Positions 7,807-15,524 of a stretch of 64,000 nt of DNA are shown here, in pieces. Under the pieces are notes generated by a model, which saw only the letters and a list, made by a program, of their open reading frames with translations, did no database searches and was not told where the DNA came from. Positions within the stretch are counted from its first letter, which is position 1; every line of letters starts with the position of its first letter. Source of the DNA: CATQHS01 sp963422655 (GTDB lineage Bacteria > Actinomycetota > Acidimicrobiia > Acidimicrobiales > Aldehydirespiratoraceae). Location of the stretch: positions 2,418,001-2,482,000 of the forward strand of contig OY730440.1 of the NCBI GenBank assembly GCA_963422655.1, in the 5' to 3' direction. A program made the translations under genes and the position numbers.

Positions 7807-8795
7807 GGCCGAGCCGCTTCGTGGTTCGACCCATTCAAGTTGTTCGACCCATTCGAGTCGGTGGCTCGATGACCGGTGAGGTTGAGGAAAACATCGTCGA
7901 GGGTTGGTCGTCTCATGGCCACGTCGTCGAGGACGATGCCAGCTTGATCCATGGCTCTCACCACTTCGGGAACCAGCCGAGCGCCGTCGGTTACGGGCAG
8001 GGTGACGGTGCGGCCGTGGTGGCGAACCTGGCAACCTTGGGCGCACAGCGGCGCCAAGGCGTCGACCGCGGCCGAAACGTCGGTCAAGTCGTGCAGCTCC
8101 ATCTCGATCCGGCTGGCTCCCATGCGCTGCTTGAGCTCGTCGGGAGTGCCCTCGGCCAGTACGGAGCCCCGGTCCATCACCGCGATGCGATCGGCCAAGC
8201 GGTCGGCTTCCTCGAGATACTGAGTGGTCAGCAAAGTGGTGGTTCCCTCTCGAACGAGCCCGGCGATGAGATCCCACATGTCCAGCCGGCTACGGGGATC
8301 GAGCCCGGTGGTGGGTTCGTCCAAGAACAGCACCGACGGTCGGGCCACCAGGCTCATGGCTATGTCGAGTCGCCGTCGCATCCCACCCGAGTAGCCCTTG
8401 ACGGCCCGGTCGGCGGCCTGGGTCAGGTCGAACTGTTCCAACAGCTCGTCGGCTCGGCGGCGGGCCACCTCGGACCCGAGGTGGTTGAGGCGACCTACGT
8501 AGTTGACGTTCTCTCTACCGGTCAGCCGCTCGTCCACTGCTGCGTCCTGGCCGGTAAGCCCGATGCGGCCTCGGACTCGGTGCGGTTCGGCTACGACGTC
8601 GATCCCGTCGACGAAAGCCTGGCCCGAGTCGGGTCGCAGCAGCGTTGTCAAGATGCGCACCGCGGTGGTCTTGCCAGCCCCGTTGGGTCCGAGCAGGCCC
8701 AGCACCGTGGCTTCGTCGACAGCGAGGTCGAGGCCACACAACGCTTCGGTTTTTCCGAACTGCTTGGTCAACCCGACTGTCTCTACCGCGACCAT
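7803..8795 (-). CDS. ABC transporter ATP-binding protein, DrrA-like
   Basis: 330 residues from ATG 8795. Walker A is GPNGAGKT (36-43), the signature is YSGGMRRRLDIA and Walker B is SVLFLDEPTTGLD. A DUF4162-type C-terminal domain, usual for DrrA, follows. It energises the permease encoded directly downstream with a 4-base overlap. The extreme C-terminus carries a doubled NGSN motif (NGSNNLNGSNHE) made by an in-frame 18-bp tandem duplication, outside the conserved domain. Substrate cannot be told from sequence. Confidence 0.93.
   Translation of the reverse strand: MVAVETVGLTKQFGKTEALCGLDLAVDEATVLGLLGPNGAGKTTAVRILTTLLRPDSGQAFVDGIDVVAEPHRVRGRIGLTGQDAAVDERLTGRENVNYVGRLNHLGSEVARRRADELLEQFDLTQAADRAVKGYSGGMRRRLDIAMSLVARPSVLFLDEPTTGLDPRSRLDMWDLIAGLVREGTTTLLTTQYLEEADRLADRIAVMDRGSVLAEGTPDELKQRMGASRIEMELHDLTDVSAAVDALAPLCAQGCQVRHHGRTVTLPVTDGARLVPEVVRAMDQAGIVLDDVAMRRPTLDDVFLNLTGHRATDSNGSNNLNGSNHEAARP
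7824..7859. repeat. 18-bp in-frame tandem duplication at the end of the ATPase gene
   Basis: gttcgacccattcaagtt (7824-7841) is followed by gttcgacccattcgagtc (7842-7859). The unit is six codons, so the frame survives. Confidence 0.85.
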
Positions 8796-8892
8796 TGCCT
8801 CACGTTACCGGTGGCGGTGCGGATATAGCTATCGGGCAGCTCGGGTGACCGCCGCGGGTGACTTCTCGGAGCCGGTCCGGTTCGTTGGCGGG

Positions 8893-9816
8893 TCAAACGG
8901 CGTCGAGGATCTCAGCGCCGCGCCGAATGTGGTCGGCGCTGGTGGCTTCGTCGTTCATGGGCAGCATGAACAGGTCGTAACAGGTCCGATGGGCGCTCAG
9001 GGCCGACGCGATCTCTTCGGGGGTGCCCGCTACCCCGTAGAGGTCGACCATGGCTTCGGGAAGCAGGGCCGCGGCCTCGTCGAGACGGCCTTGGAGCATC
9101 AGGGCTCGTACCTCGGTGGCGGTGGTGTCGTCGAGACCGAAAGCAACCCGAATGTCGGGTGGTGCATCTACGGCCATGTAGGAGAAATGGCGCAGCACCC
9201 GTTTCCGCTCCAGCGCGTCGTAGGCGAGATAGGCCGACCAGGCGATCCGGGCCGACCCCCGGGACCGTATCTCGGCTGTCACCGCGGGCAGGTCGGCTAG
9301 GGGCTTGGCTGACAGGATGACCCAGTCGGCCCGAGTAGCGGCCAGATGTTGGACCCGTGGTCCTCGACCGGCCACCGCCACCGGCACCCGGCCCTCGAAC
9401 CACCCCAGGGTGGCCCCGTTCACTGTCTCACCGGCCAGCAGGCGGCGGTTGTGATCCAGCGTCTCTTGCAGGGCCGTGAAGGGTTTGGAGGTGTCGACCC
9501 CGAGGGGTTCGAGCACCCGGCTGCCGCCCACCCCCAACCCATGCACGACCCGACCCGGGGCCAGCTCGGCCAAGGTGGCGATAGCAGCTGCGGTGGCGAC
9601 CGGATGGCGGCTGAACGGGTTGGTGATGGCCGGTCCGACGGTGAGGTCGGTGGCTTCGACGATGGCGGTCAGGGCTACGTACACGTCGCGCTCGGTGCCT
9701 TCATCGGCTACGAAACAGGTGGTTGCCCCCAGCGACTGGGCCAGTCGAGCCAGCTCCACCAGCCGGCGCACGGGCTGGGTGGGCTCGAACCACACCCCCC
9801 ATTCAACTCCACTCAT
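8893..9816 (-). CDS. LLM-class (F420-type) oxidoreductase
   Basis: 307 residues from ATG 9816. The N-terminal WGVWFEPTQPVRRLVELARL, the TVGPAITNPFSRHP segment and the GRVVHGLGVGGSRVLEPLG stretch are typical of luciferase-like TIM-barrel enzymes that use F420H2 or FMN. It resembles the gene at 24004 (shared ITNP-RHP and GGSR/L-LGI motifs), so the two are probably paralogues. Directly upstream on the same strand is the creatininase-like gene; the two once overlapped by ATGA before a 20-bp duplication separated them. Substrate unknown. Confidence 0.88.
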   Translation of the reverse strand: MSGVEWGVWFEPTQPVRRLVELARLAQSLGATTCFVADEGTERDVYVALTAIVEATDLTVGPAITNPFSRHPVATAAAIATLAELAPGRVVHGLGVGGSRVLEPLGVDTSKPFTALQETLDHNRRLLAGETVNGATLGWFEGRVPVAVAGRGPRVQHLAATRADWVILSAKPLADLPAVTAEIRSRGSARIAWSAYLAYDALERKRVLRHFSYMAVDAPPDIRVAFGLDDTTATEVRALMLQGRLDEAAALLPEAMVDLYGVAGTPEEIASALSAHRTCYDLFMLPMNDEATSADHIRRGAEILDAV

Positions 9817-9848
9817 GGTTCAGTGATTCCACTCATGGTTCAGCGATC
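9809..9848. repeat. 20-bp tandem duplication of a gene-overlap junction
   Basis: ccactcatggttcagtgatt (9809-9828) and ccactcatggttcagcgatc (9829-9848) differ at two bases. One copy carries the stop of the creatininase-like gene (9833-9835), the other the start of the LLM gene (9814-9816). On the minus strand each copy contains ATGA. Confidence 0.95.
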
Positions 9849-10636
9849 GGAGCCGGGGCGGGGTCGGTGCGCCCGAAGTCGAAGCCGGCGATCTCGGCCA
9901 CCTGCTCGCCGAGCAGGGCGATGGCAGTCTCGAAGAGGTGCTTGCCTTCGGTGGCGCTGGCGCCGGTGGGGTCGCCGATATGACCGTCCGGGCCGAAGTC
10001 GTTCGATAGCCATCCGAAAGAGGCCGAGCCCCCGAACCGCAAGTGCCGGTTGGCGGCGAGACGGCTGGGCACGGCCCGTCCGGCCCGGTCGAGATGAACG
10101 AGGTGGGGGCGCAGATGCATGAACACCGATGTCTCCTGGTGGCCTCCGTGGATTCCCATACCTTCCTCGGCTGTTGGCGATGCGCCGCCTTGGTCGGGGG
10201 GCACGAACGGGTGGATCAAGAAGGTCATCAGGCCGTGCCGGAGCCTGATCTCCCGGCAGGCCACGTTGAGCAGGGCCGAGTTGCCGCCGTGACCGTTGAG
10301 GAACACCAAGCGGCGGGCCCGGGTGGCGGCGACGGATCCGGCTATGTCGTCGAGCACGGCCAGCAGGGTGGTGGCCGACAGCCATAGCGTCCCCGACGAC
10401 CAGGCGTGCTCGTTCGATTTCGACACCGCCAGCGTGGGTAGGAGCCACAGATCGTGGCTGTCGCCGTGCTCGGCGACGAGGCTGGCTGCGGCTTCGTGAG
10501 CGATCACATGATCGACCGACAGCGGCAGGTGGGGCCCGTGCTGTTCTACGGCCCCGACCGGTTGGATGATCACCGCTGATTCGGTGATTCGCTCACCGAC
10601 CTCCGGCCCGCTGAGATCTTCGAGACGCCTGCTCAT
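9833..10636 (-). CDS. Creatininase-family amidohydrolase
   Basis: 267 residues from ATG 10636. Metal-binding motifs of the family are present: EQHGPHLPLSVD (Glu31, His33, Asp42), FLNGHGGN and IHGGHQETS. Known members hydrolyse creatinine, act in riboflavin/F420-type cofactor pathways (ArfB) or in mycofactocin maturation (MftE). No mycofactocin genes are near. The gene precedes an LLM oxidoreductase in the same transcription unit, suggesting a shared catabolic or cofactor role. Exact substrate unknown. Confidence 0.9.
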   Translation of the reverse strand: MSRRLEDLSGPEVGERITESAVIIQPVGAVEQHGPHLPLSVDHVIAHEAAASLVAEHGDSHDLWLLPTLAVSKSNEHAWSSGTLWLSATTLLAVLDDIAGSVAATRARRLVFLNGHGGNSALLNVACREIRLRHGLMTFLIHPFVPPDQGGASPTAEEGMGIHGGHQETSVFMHLRPHLVHLDRAGRAVPSRLAANRHLRFGGSASFGWLSNDFGPDGHIGDPTGASATEGKHLFETAIALLGEQVAEIAGFDFGRTDPAPAPIAEP

Positions 10637-10649
10637 GGATCGACCCCGC

Positions 10650-11216
10650 TCAGAACGGGCTCAGGCCCATCCGGTTGCGTATCGATACCAGCTCGCCCAG
10701 ATGGTTGAAGCCGTGGCCCACCGCCGTCCATTTCAGGAACCAGGCCGTGGTCTGGCCTTCCCACATGGCATAGAGCCAGCCGAACCGATCCTCGGGGGTG
10801 TCGACGGCCTGAAGGGCTGGGCTCACTGCCGGAATCTGGTCCAGGTCCGGCAGCCCGGTCTCCTCCAGCCAGGATGCGGTGGTCTCGATGACGTCGAGGG
10901 TGTAGCCGCCAACCGCTTCGGGGTCCAAGATGTCGAGCAGCTCGGTGTCTTCGGCCTCGGCCAGCCCTCGCCACAAGTCCTCGTCGGTACCGATGTGGTC
11001 GGTCCACCGCTCGACCACGGCTCCGGTGTCCCGGAGAACGCCGTTGACGGCTATGTCGTGGTGGCGGGCCAGGTGCCAGAGGATGTAGGTGGGAGCGATC
11101 CCACCCCCGTCGATTCGTTCATGACGACGCTCAGCGGGCATCATGCCCAGCACTCCCCGGTCGATCTTGGCCCGCAACGACCGGAGATCGTCGACTATCC
11201 ACGCCCTCAGATCCAT
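10650..11216 (-). CDS. DinB-like (DUF664-type) four-helix protein
   Basis: 188 residues from ATG 11216. The N-terminal DLRAWIVDDLRSLRAKI, the central ILWHLARHHDIAVN with its His cluster, and the final GHGFNHLGELVSIRNRMGL are typical of the DinB/YfiT superfamily, in which three His residues bind a metal. Members in actinobacteria are thiol-dependent transferases (mycothiol and others) or uncharacterised. It starts the minus-strand unit leading into the creatininase-like gene, 13 bases downstream. Confidence 0.8.
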   Translation of the reverse strand: MDLRAWIVDDLRSLRAKIDRGVLGMMPAERRHERIDGGGIAPTYILWHLARHHDIAVNGVLRDTGAVVERWTDHIGTDEDLWRGLAEAEDTELLDILDPEAVGGYTLDVIETTASWLEETGLPDLDQIPAVSPALQAVDTPEDRFGWLYAMWEGQTTAWFLKWTAVGHGFNHLGELVSIRNRMGLSPF

Positions 11217-11322
11217 GGCCCCATCGTAAGCGGTCGGGCCGGTCGCCCATCGCGGTCAGCACGCGGGCATCGTTGGTTGTGGAGGCTCGGCTGTCATTCT
11301 GCGCCGCGATGCGTCAATCGGT

Positions 11323-13845
11323 ATGATGGATAATGTGCTGGTTCTAGGGCTGGTAGTTGCGTTGTGGTTCGGGTCGGCGGAGGCTTCGCCTTTTGAGCTC
11401 GCTGGTGCCAGTGCGGCTCAGGCCAAGGCGAGCGATGTTGTCGGGTCGGCTGGTGATGTGGTTGATCCTTCGTCGGGTGGTTCGGCGAATTTTGTGGTGG
11501 AGTCCTATGCGCGGGATTATTCGGTGTCTTATGGGGAGGCTTTGCGGCGTTTGGGTCGGATTACGGTGTTGCAGGCTGTGATGGCGTCGATTCGTGAGGT
11601 TGAGGGTTCGCGGTTGGCTGGTTGGGGTATTGAGCATGGCAGCGACTTCGGGGCGTGGGTTTGGTTGGCTGGTGATGAACCGCCGAGCGATGAGGCGGTT
11701 CGGATCGCGGCTTCGCATGTTGATGTGGAGGTTCGTGGTGGCGCGAGTTACTCGCTTGAGGAGCTGAGAGCGGCGGAGCGGCGCCTTGTTACTGGTTCGT
11801 TGGAGGACCTGGTTGGGTCGGGTACTTCTTTGGAAGTGGCGTTCACTGAGATCGATTTTGATGCTAACGGTATCGAGGCTGGCGTCGATCTTGTGGATTT
11901 ACCTGGCCGGGTTGGACGGAGTACTGATGCGGTGGGCGAGGAGGTATCTGATTCGGAGTTCGAGACGGAGTTGGATCGGTTATCGGCGGTGTTGGAGGAC
12001 GTTGTTGGTGTGCCCGTGGCAGTCTCGGATGCTCGGGGATTTGGGCCTACTGCAACAATCTTGGGCGGAGGTCGGTTGACGGCTTGCACTTCGGGGTTCA
12101 CGGCTAAGTTGGTGGGTGGCGATTACGGGATTCTGACGGCAGGTCATTGTTCTAACTCGGATAAGTACCGCCGCAATTATCGGCCTTTCGGTGTTGATGT
12201 CAGCCTTCCGTACGTGAAGGGTTGGTCTGGGAAGAGAGCGGATGCCCAGTTTCATCGGGTCCCATCGGGGAACTCCAACTTGTTGTCGGATGACTACAAG
12301 TGCGGTAAGGAGGCTGAAGAAGTTTGTGATGTGACTGGCGTGATGGATCGATCCGACATGTTAGGTGATTATGTATGTCATACTGGCAGGGTCAGTGGAG
12401 TCTCGTGTGGTAAGATCACGAACAACAGAGCTCGGCATTTTCGATGCTATACCGCACAGCGGTCAAAATCAGTGGCTAAAAGAGTGGCTTGCGATCCGGT
12501 CTTCGTTACTTGGTCGGGGCCGACCCTCAAGGTCTGTGGCGGTGACAGCGGCTCTCCAGTATACAACTATGAAGGTGTCGCGTATGGGATGCTCAGGGGT
12601 TCGAATAGTAACCCGTATGCTTCGAGGTGTTCTACAGGTGGTAAACTGAAGCTCAATTTTTCTGTGATCCGCGAGATAGAGGCTTTCCTGGGGGTAGAAG
12701 TACTGACGGAGGATCCTTCTCCGCCGAGTGCTCCTCAGGGAGTTGAGGTGGATGTTGCAGAGATGGTGAGGTTGTCCTGGGCTCCGCCACCTGAAGGAGC
12801 CGTTGAGTATCGTGTGTTCCGCCGCAACAAATCGATCGGTGAGTCCTTTGCCCTGGCTGGCAGCACTTCCACTGCAAGTTATGATCATCCAGTTTCAGAG
12901 TTGCTTCCAGGGATGGATTACGAGTATCGGGCCAAGGCAATCAACAATCTGGATATGCTAGGACCGAATAGCGAAGTAGCGACCGTATCGATACCGGGAG
13001 CAGCTCACCTTAGAGCACAGCCTGGCACCGACGGGGTATCGGTTTCATGGTCGAAGCCGTCCGGTGATGTTGGTGGCTATGAGGTGTACCGACGGGCCGC
13101 GGTTGCAGGCCAGGCATACCACAAGATAGGCGACGTGACCTCGGCTTCGTTTGTCGACCCGTTGTCGGGGTTGACGCCCGGCGTGGAGTACTACTACCGG
13201 GTGAAAGCGGTCAGCAGTGCTGGTGTGGTTGGCGGTTGGGGATCGGGTTCGAATTATGCACCGGCGGTTGTTCCAGCCGCTGGGGGTTTGAAAGTCACTG
13301 TGTATTCTAATAGTGTCACAGTCTCATGGGAGAAACCGGTTGGAGATGTGGCTAGCTTTAAAGTGTACCGTCGTGTAGCTAAGCCGGGTGAAGCCTATAG
13401 GGAGATCGGAGAGCGTAAGGTCCCGTATTTTTGGGAACCGTTATCAGGGTTGACGCCCGGCGTTGAATACTACTACCGGATAAGAGCGGTCAGCAATACT
13501 GGTGTAGTTGGCGGTTGGGGATCGGGTTCGAATTATGCGCCGGTGGTTGTTCCGGCTGCTGGGGGTTTGAAAGTCACTGTGTATTCTAATGGTTTCACAG
13601 TTTCATGGGAGAAACCGGTTGGAGATGTGGCTAGCTTTAAGGTGTACCGTCGTGTAGCTAAGCCGGGTGAAGCCTATAGGGAGATCGGAGAGCGTAAGGT
13701 TCCGTATTTTTGGGACCCGTTGTCGGGGTTGACGCCCGGCGTGGAGTATTACTACCGAGTGAAAGCGGTTGGTAGTAGTGGTGTGGTTGGCGGTTGGGGT
13801 CCCGGACCTAACTATGCACGCGCAGTTGTTCCCAAAGCTGGTTAA
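11323..13845 (+). CDS. Secreted S1-family serine protease with four Fn3 domains
   Basis: 840 residues. A hydrophobic N-terminus (VLVLGLVVALWFGSAEAS) acts as signal peptide, then a pro-region of about 210 residues. The chymotrypsin-fold domain (about 245-460) has the triad His275 in TAGHCS, Asp307 in RADAQF and Ser409 in GGDSGSP, plus several Cys pairs, as in streptogrisin and alpha-lytic proteases. Four fibronectin type III domains of about 90 residues follow. The last two are recent duplicates, and the chain ends right after the fourth with no anchor. It is probably an extracellular protease that binds polymers or host matrix. The two adjacent ATGs at 11323 have no strong ribosome site. A scrap of a second copy follows at 13851. 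Confidence 0.9.
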   Translation: MMDNVLVLGLVVALWFGSAEASPFELAGASAAQAKASDVVGSAGDVVDPSSGGSANFVVESYARDYSVSYGEALRRLGRITVLQAVMASIREVEGSRLAGWGIEHGSDFGAWVWLAGDEPPSDEAVRIAASHVDVEVRGGASYSLEELRAAERRLVTGSLEDLVGSGTSLEVAFTEIDFDANGIEAGVDLVDLPGRVGRSTDAVGEEVSDSEFETELDRLSAVLEDVVGVPVAVSDARGFGPTATILGGGRLTACTSGFTAKLVGGDYGILTAGHCSNSDKYRRNYRPFGVDVSLPYVKGWSGKRADAQFHRVPSGNSNLLSDDYKCGKEAEEVCDVTGVMDRSDMLGDYVCHTGRVSGVSCGKITNNRARHFRCYTAQRSKSVAKRVACDPVFVTWSGPTLKVCGGDSGSPVYNYEGVAYGMLRGSNSNPYASRCSTGGKLKLNFSVIREIEAFLGVEVLTEDPSPPSAPQGVEVDVAEMVRLSWAPPPEGAVEYRVFRRNKSIGESFALAGSTSTASYDHPVSELLPGMDYEYRAKAINNLDMLGPNSEVATVSIPGAAHLRAQPGTDGVSVSWSKPSGDVGGYEVYRRAAVAGQAYHKIGDVTSASFVDPLSGLTPGVEYYYRVKAVSSAGVVGGWGSGSNYAPAVVPAAGGLKVTVYSNSVTVSWEKPVGDVASFKVYRRVAKPGEAYREIGERKVPYFWEPLSGLTPGVEYYYRIRAVSNTGVVGGWGSGSNYAPVVVPAAGGLKVTVYSNGFTVSWEKPVGDVASFKVYRRVAKPGEAYREIGERKVPYFWDPLSGLTPGVEYYYRVKAVGSSGVVGGWGPGPNYARAVVPKAG
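13281..13838 (+). repeat. 279-bp tandem duplication encoding Fn3 domains 3 and 4
   Basis: Unit 13281-13559 repeats at 13560-13838 in frame (93 codons). The first 150 bp of the copies differ at about five positions; the 3' part is more diverged. Fn3 domain 2 upstream is an older relative. Confidence 0.9.
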
Positions 13846-13850
13846 GGACC

Positions 13851-13917
13851 GGATTGTGCTGACTCTGGCGCTGATAGTTTCGTTGTGGTTCGGGGTCGGT
13901 CGAAGCTCCTGCGGCTA
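13851..13917 (+). pseudogene. Decayed 5' end of a second protease-like gene (signal peptide only)
   Basis: The stretch from GTG 13856 translates VLTLALIVSLWFGVGRSS and stops. It aligns with the signal peptide VLVLGLVVALWFGSAEAS of the protease just upstream, and the DNA is similar too (cgttgtggttcgg in both). The next 50 bases read LGRAALVSVLVLGALT and stop. This is best seen as the leftover of a tandem paralogue. Confidence 0.6.
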
Positions 13918-13969
13918 GGACGGGCGGCGTTGGTGTCGGTTCTTGTCCTCGGTGCGTTGACTTGAATAA

Positions 13970-14440
13970 CTACCCGTGGGCGGCGACGACGGCGATCTCC
14001 AGCTTCCAAGCCGGCTGAGCCAAAGCTGACACCACCACCAAGGTGGACGCGGCCCGGTGTCCGGCCAGAAACCGATCCCGTTCGGCTATCACAATTCGAA
14101 GATTTGCCGGGCTGTCGTACTCGGCGACCACATATGTGGTCGCCGACACGATGTCGCCCGATCCCATGGCGGCTTCGGCGAGCATGGCTGAGATGTTGGC
14201 CCACACCGTTGCGGCTTGGGCGTCGATGGTGTCGGGCACTGAACCGTCGGGACGGGTGGGCACCACCCCGGAGGTGTACAGCCACCTCGACGGGCGCTCG
14301 ACCAGCATCGCATGGGCGTAGCGAGCCGCCGGCGGAGCGATAGTGGCAGGGTCGATCCGGGACAGGGTGATGAGACGATCGTAGACTCCGAGCTCTATGA
14401 CGCAACGGATGGCCCTGTACTTCCAGGACAAGCACGACAT
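13970..14440 (-). CDS. RidA (YjgF/YER057c/UK114) family protein
   Basis: The conserved part starts near IDPATIAPPAARYAHAM and runs through RWLYTSGVVPTRPDG, ATVWANISAMLAEAAMGSGDI and the final LEIAVVAAHG, the RidA fold. Length is 156 residues if ATG 14440 is used, but that start overlaps the divergent LLM gene by over 40 bases. No ATG/GTG/TTG lies just before the conserved part, so the true start is uncertain. The strictly conserved RidA arginine near the C-terminus is not obvious, so this is probably a Rid subfamily without imine-deaminase activity. Confidence 0.75.
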   Translation of the reverse strand: MSCLSWKYRAIRCVIELGVYDRLITLSRIDPATIAPPAARYAHAMLVERPSRWLYTSGVVPTRPDGSVPDTIDAQAATVWANISAMLAEAAMGSGDIVSATTYVVAEYDSPANLRIVIAERDRFLAGHRAASTLVVVSALAQPAWKLEIAVVAAHG

Positions 14441-15422
14441 CGGCTACGAGATCGAGATGGCCAAGTACGCCGAGGAGAAAGGTTTCAGCGAGATCTGGCA
14501 GGCCGACACCCGGCTGGCCCGGGACTGTGTGGTGATGATGAGCGCGCTGCTCGCCGAAACCAGCCGGATCCGCATAGGCAGCGGCGTACTGCCCGTCTAC
14601 ACCCGCAACCCGGCCGTGATCGCAGCCACTTGGAGCACCATGTGGGAGCTGGGCGGGCTCACCCCCACCGGTGAGAGCCGGGTGATGCTCGGTCTCGGAG
14701 CTTGGTGGGAGCCCATCGCCAGCCGGGTCGGGGCGCCACGGCGCCGGCCGCTGGTGGCCATGCGCGAGAACGTGGAAGCCATAAGGGCACTGTTCACCAT
14801 GCAGGAGGTCAGCTACGAGGGCGAGTTCGTCCACCTCGACCGGGTCCGGCTCGATGTTGCCTACGGTGACAGCACACCTAGGGCCATCCCTGTCTACATC
14901 GGCGCCACCGGCCCAAAGATGCTGGAGCTGACCGGGGAGATAGCCGACGGCGTTGTGCTCAACTACGTGGTACCGACCGCATATATAAGAAACGCCGTGG
15001 CTCAGGTTTCCGCCGGTGCGGTACGCGCCGGGAGGGACCCGGCCAGTATCGACCGGCCCGAGCTGCTGGTGTGCTCGCTGTGCGATGACGACCCTGACGA
15101 GGCCATAGCCACGGGCAAGTCGCTGGTGGCCTACTACCTAGGCACCGAACCTCACCTCATGGAGGCCTCCGGTGCCGATCCCGATCTCGTCGAACGGGTG
15201 AAACAAGTGGTGGGCTGGCCCGCGACCGAAGCCGACTACCGCAGAGCCGCCCCCCTCATCAGCGACGGTTTCGTCAGAGACCTCATGGCGGTGGGAACCT
15301 CGGCGCAGTGCCGAGACAAAGTGGCCGAGTACATAGACGTCGGCGTCACCTGCCCCATCCTGTACCCGATCATGGACGACATGAAGCCGGTGATCGACGC
15401 CTTCGCGGCCTGGACTCCATGA
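14397..15422 (+). CDS. LLM-class flavin/F420-dependent oxidoreductase
   Basis: 341 residues; ATG 14409 (MALYFQDKHD) is an alternative start. Family stretches include GFSEIWQADTRLARDCVVMM, IRIGSGVLPVYTRNPAVIA, MLGLGAWWEP and VPVYIGATGPKMLELTGEIA-like text at about residue 165. It resembles methylene-H4MPT reductase-type and F420-dependent enzymes more than the two shorter LLM genes in this window. It is divergent from the RidA gene and lies upstream of the amidohydrolase, consistent with a role in N-heterocycle breakdown. Substrate unknown. Confidence 0.88.
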   Translation: MTQRMALYFQDKHDIGYEIEMAKYAEEKGFSEIWQADTRLARDCVVMMSALLAETSRIRIGSGVLPVYTRNPAVIAATWSTMWELGGLTPTGESRVMLGLGAWWEPIASRVGAPRRRPLVAMRENVEAIRALFTMQEVSYEGEFVHLDRVRLDVAYGDSTPRAIPVYIGATGPKMLELTGEIADGVVLNYVVPTAYIRNAVAQVSAGAVRAGRDPASIDRPELLVCSLCDDDPDEAIATGKSLVAYYLGTEPHLMEASGADPDLVERVKQVVGWPATEADYRRAAPLISDGFVRDLMAVGTSAQCRDKVAEYIDVGVTCPILYPIMDDMKPVIDAFAAWTP

Positions 15423-15430
15423 CCACAGCC

Positions 15431-15487
15431 GTAAGTGAGTTGCTTGACCGTGAGTGAATTGCTTGACCGTGAGTGAGTTGCTTGGAG
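15431..15487. repeat. 19-bp tandem triplication between genes
   Basis: Three head-to-tail copies of a unit like gtgagtgagttgcttgacc lie at 15431-15449, 15450-15468 and 15469-15487, with one to three changes each, directly after the LLM stop codon. Confidence 0.9.
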
Positions 15488-15524
15488 CCGTGGGGAATGG
15501 CTGCGGGCCAAACGGCGTGGGTGC

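Noticed and set aside
7807..8277. 157-codon N-terminal extension of the ABC permease
   Set aside because: It is the ATPase gene read in another frame; the GTGA junction at 7803-7806 gives a normal permease length.
14435..14834. N-terminal extension of a minus-strand frame across the LLM gene
   Set aside because: It is antisense to the well-supported LLM gene; only the RidA part (13970 to about 14380) is conserved.
15431..15487. Possible CRISPR array (three 19-bp repeats)
   Set aside because: Units are directly adjacent with no spacers and no cas gene is present. The same holds for 16940, 17021 and 28431.
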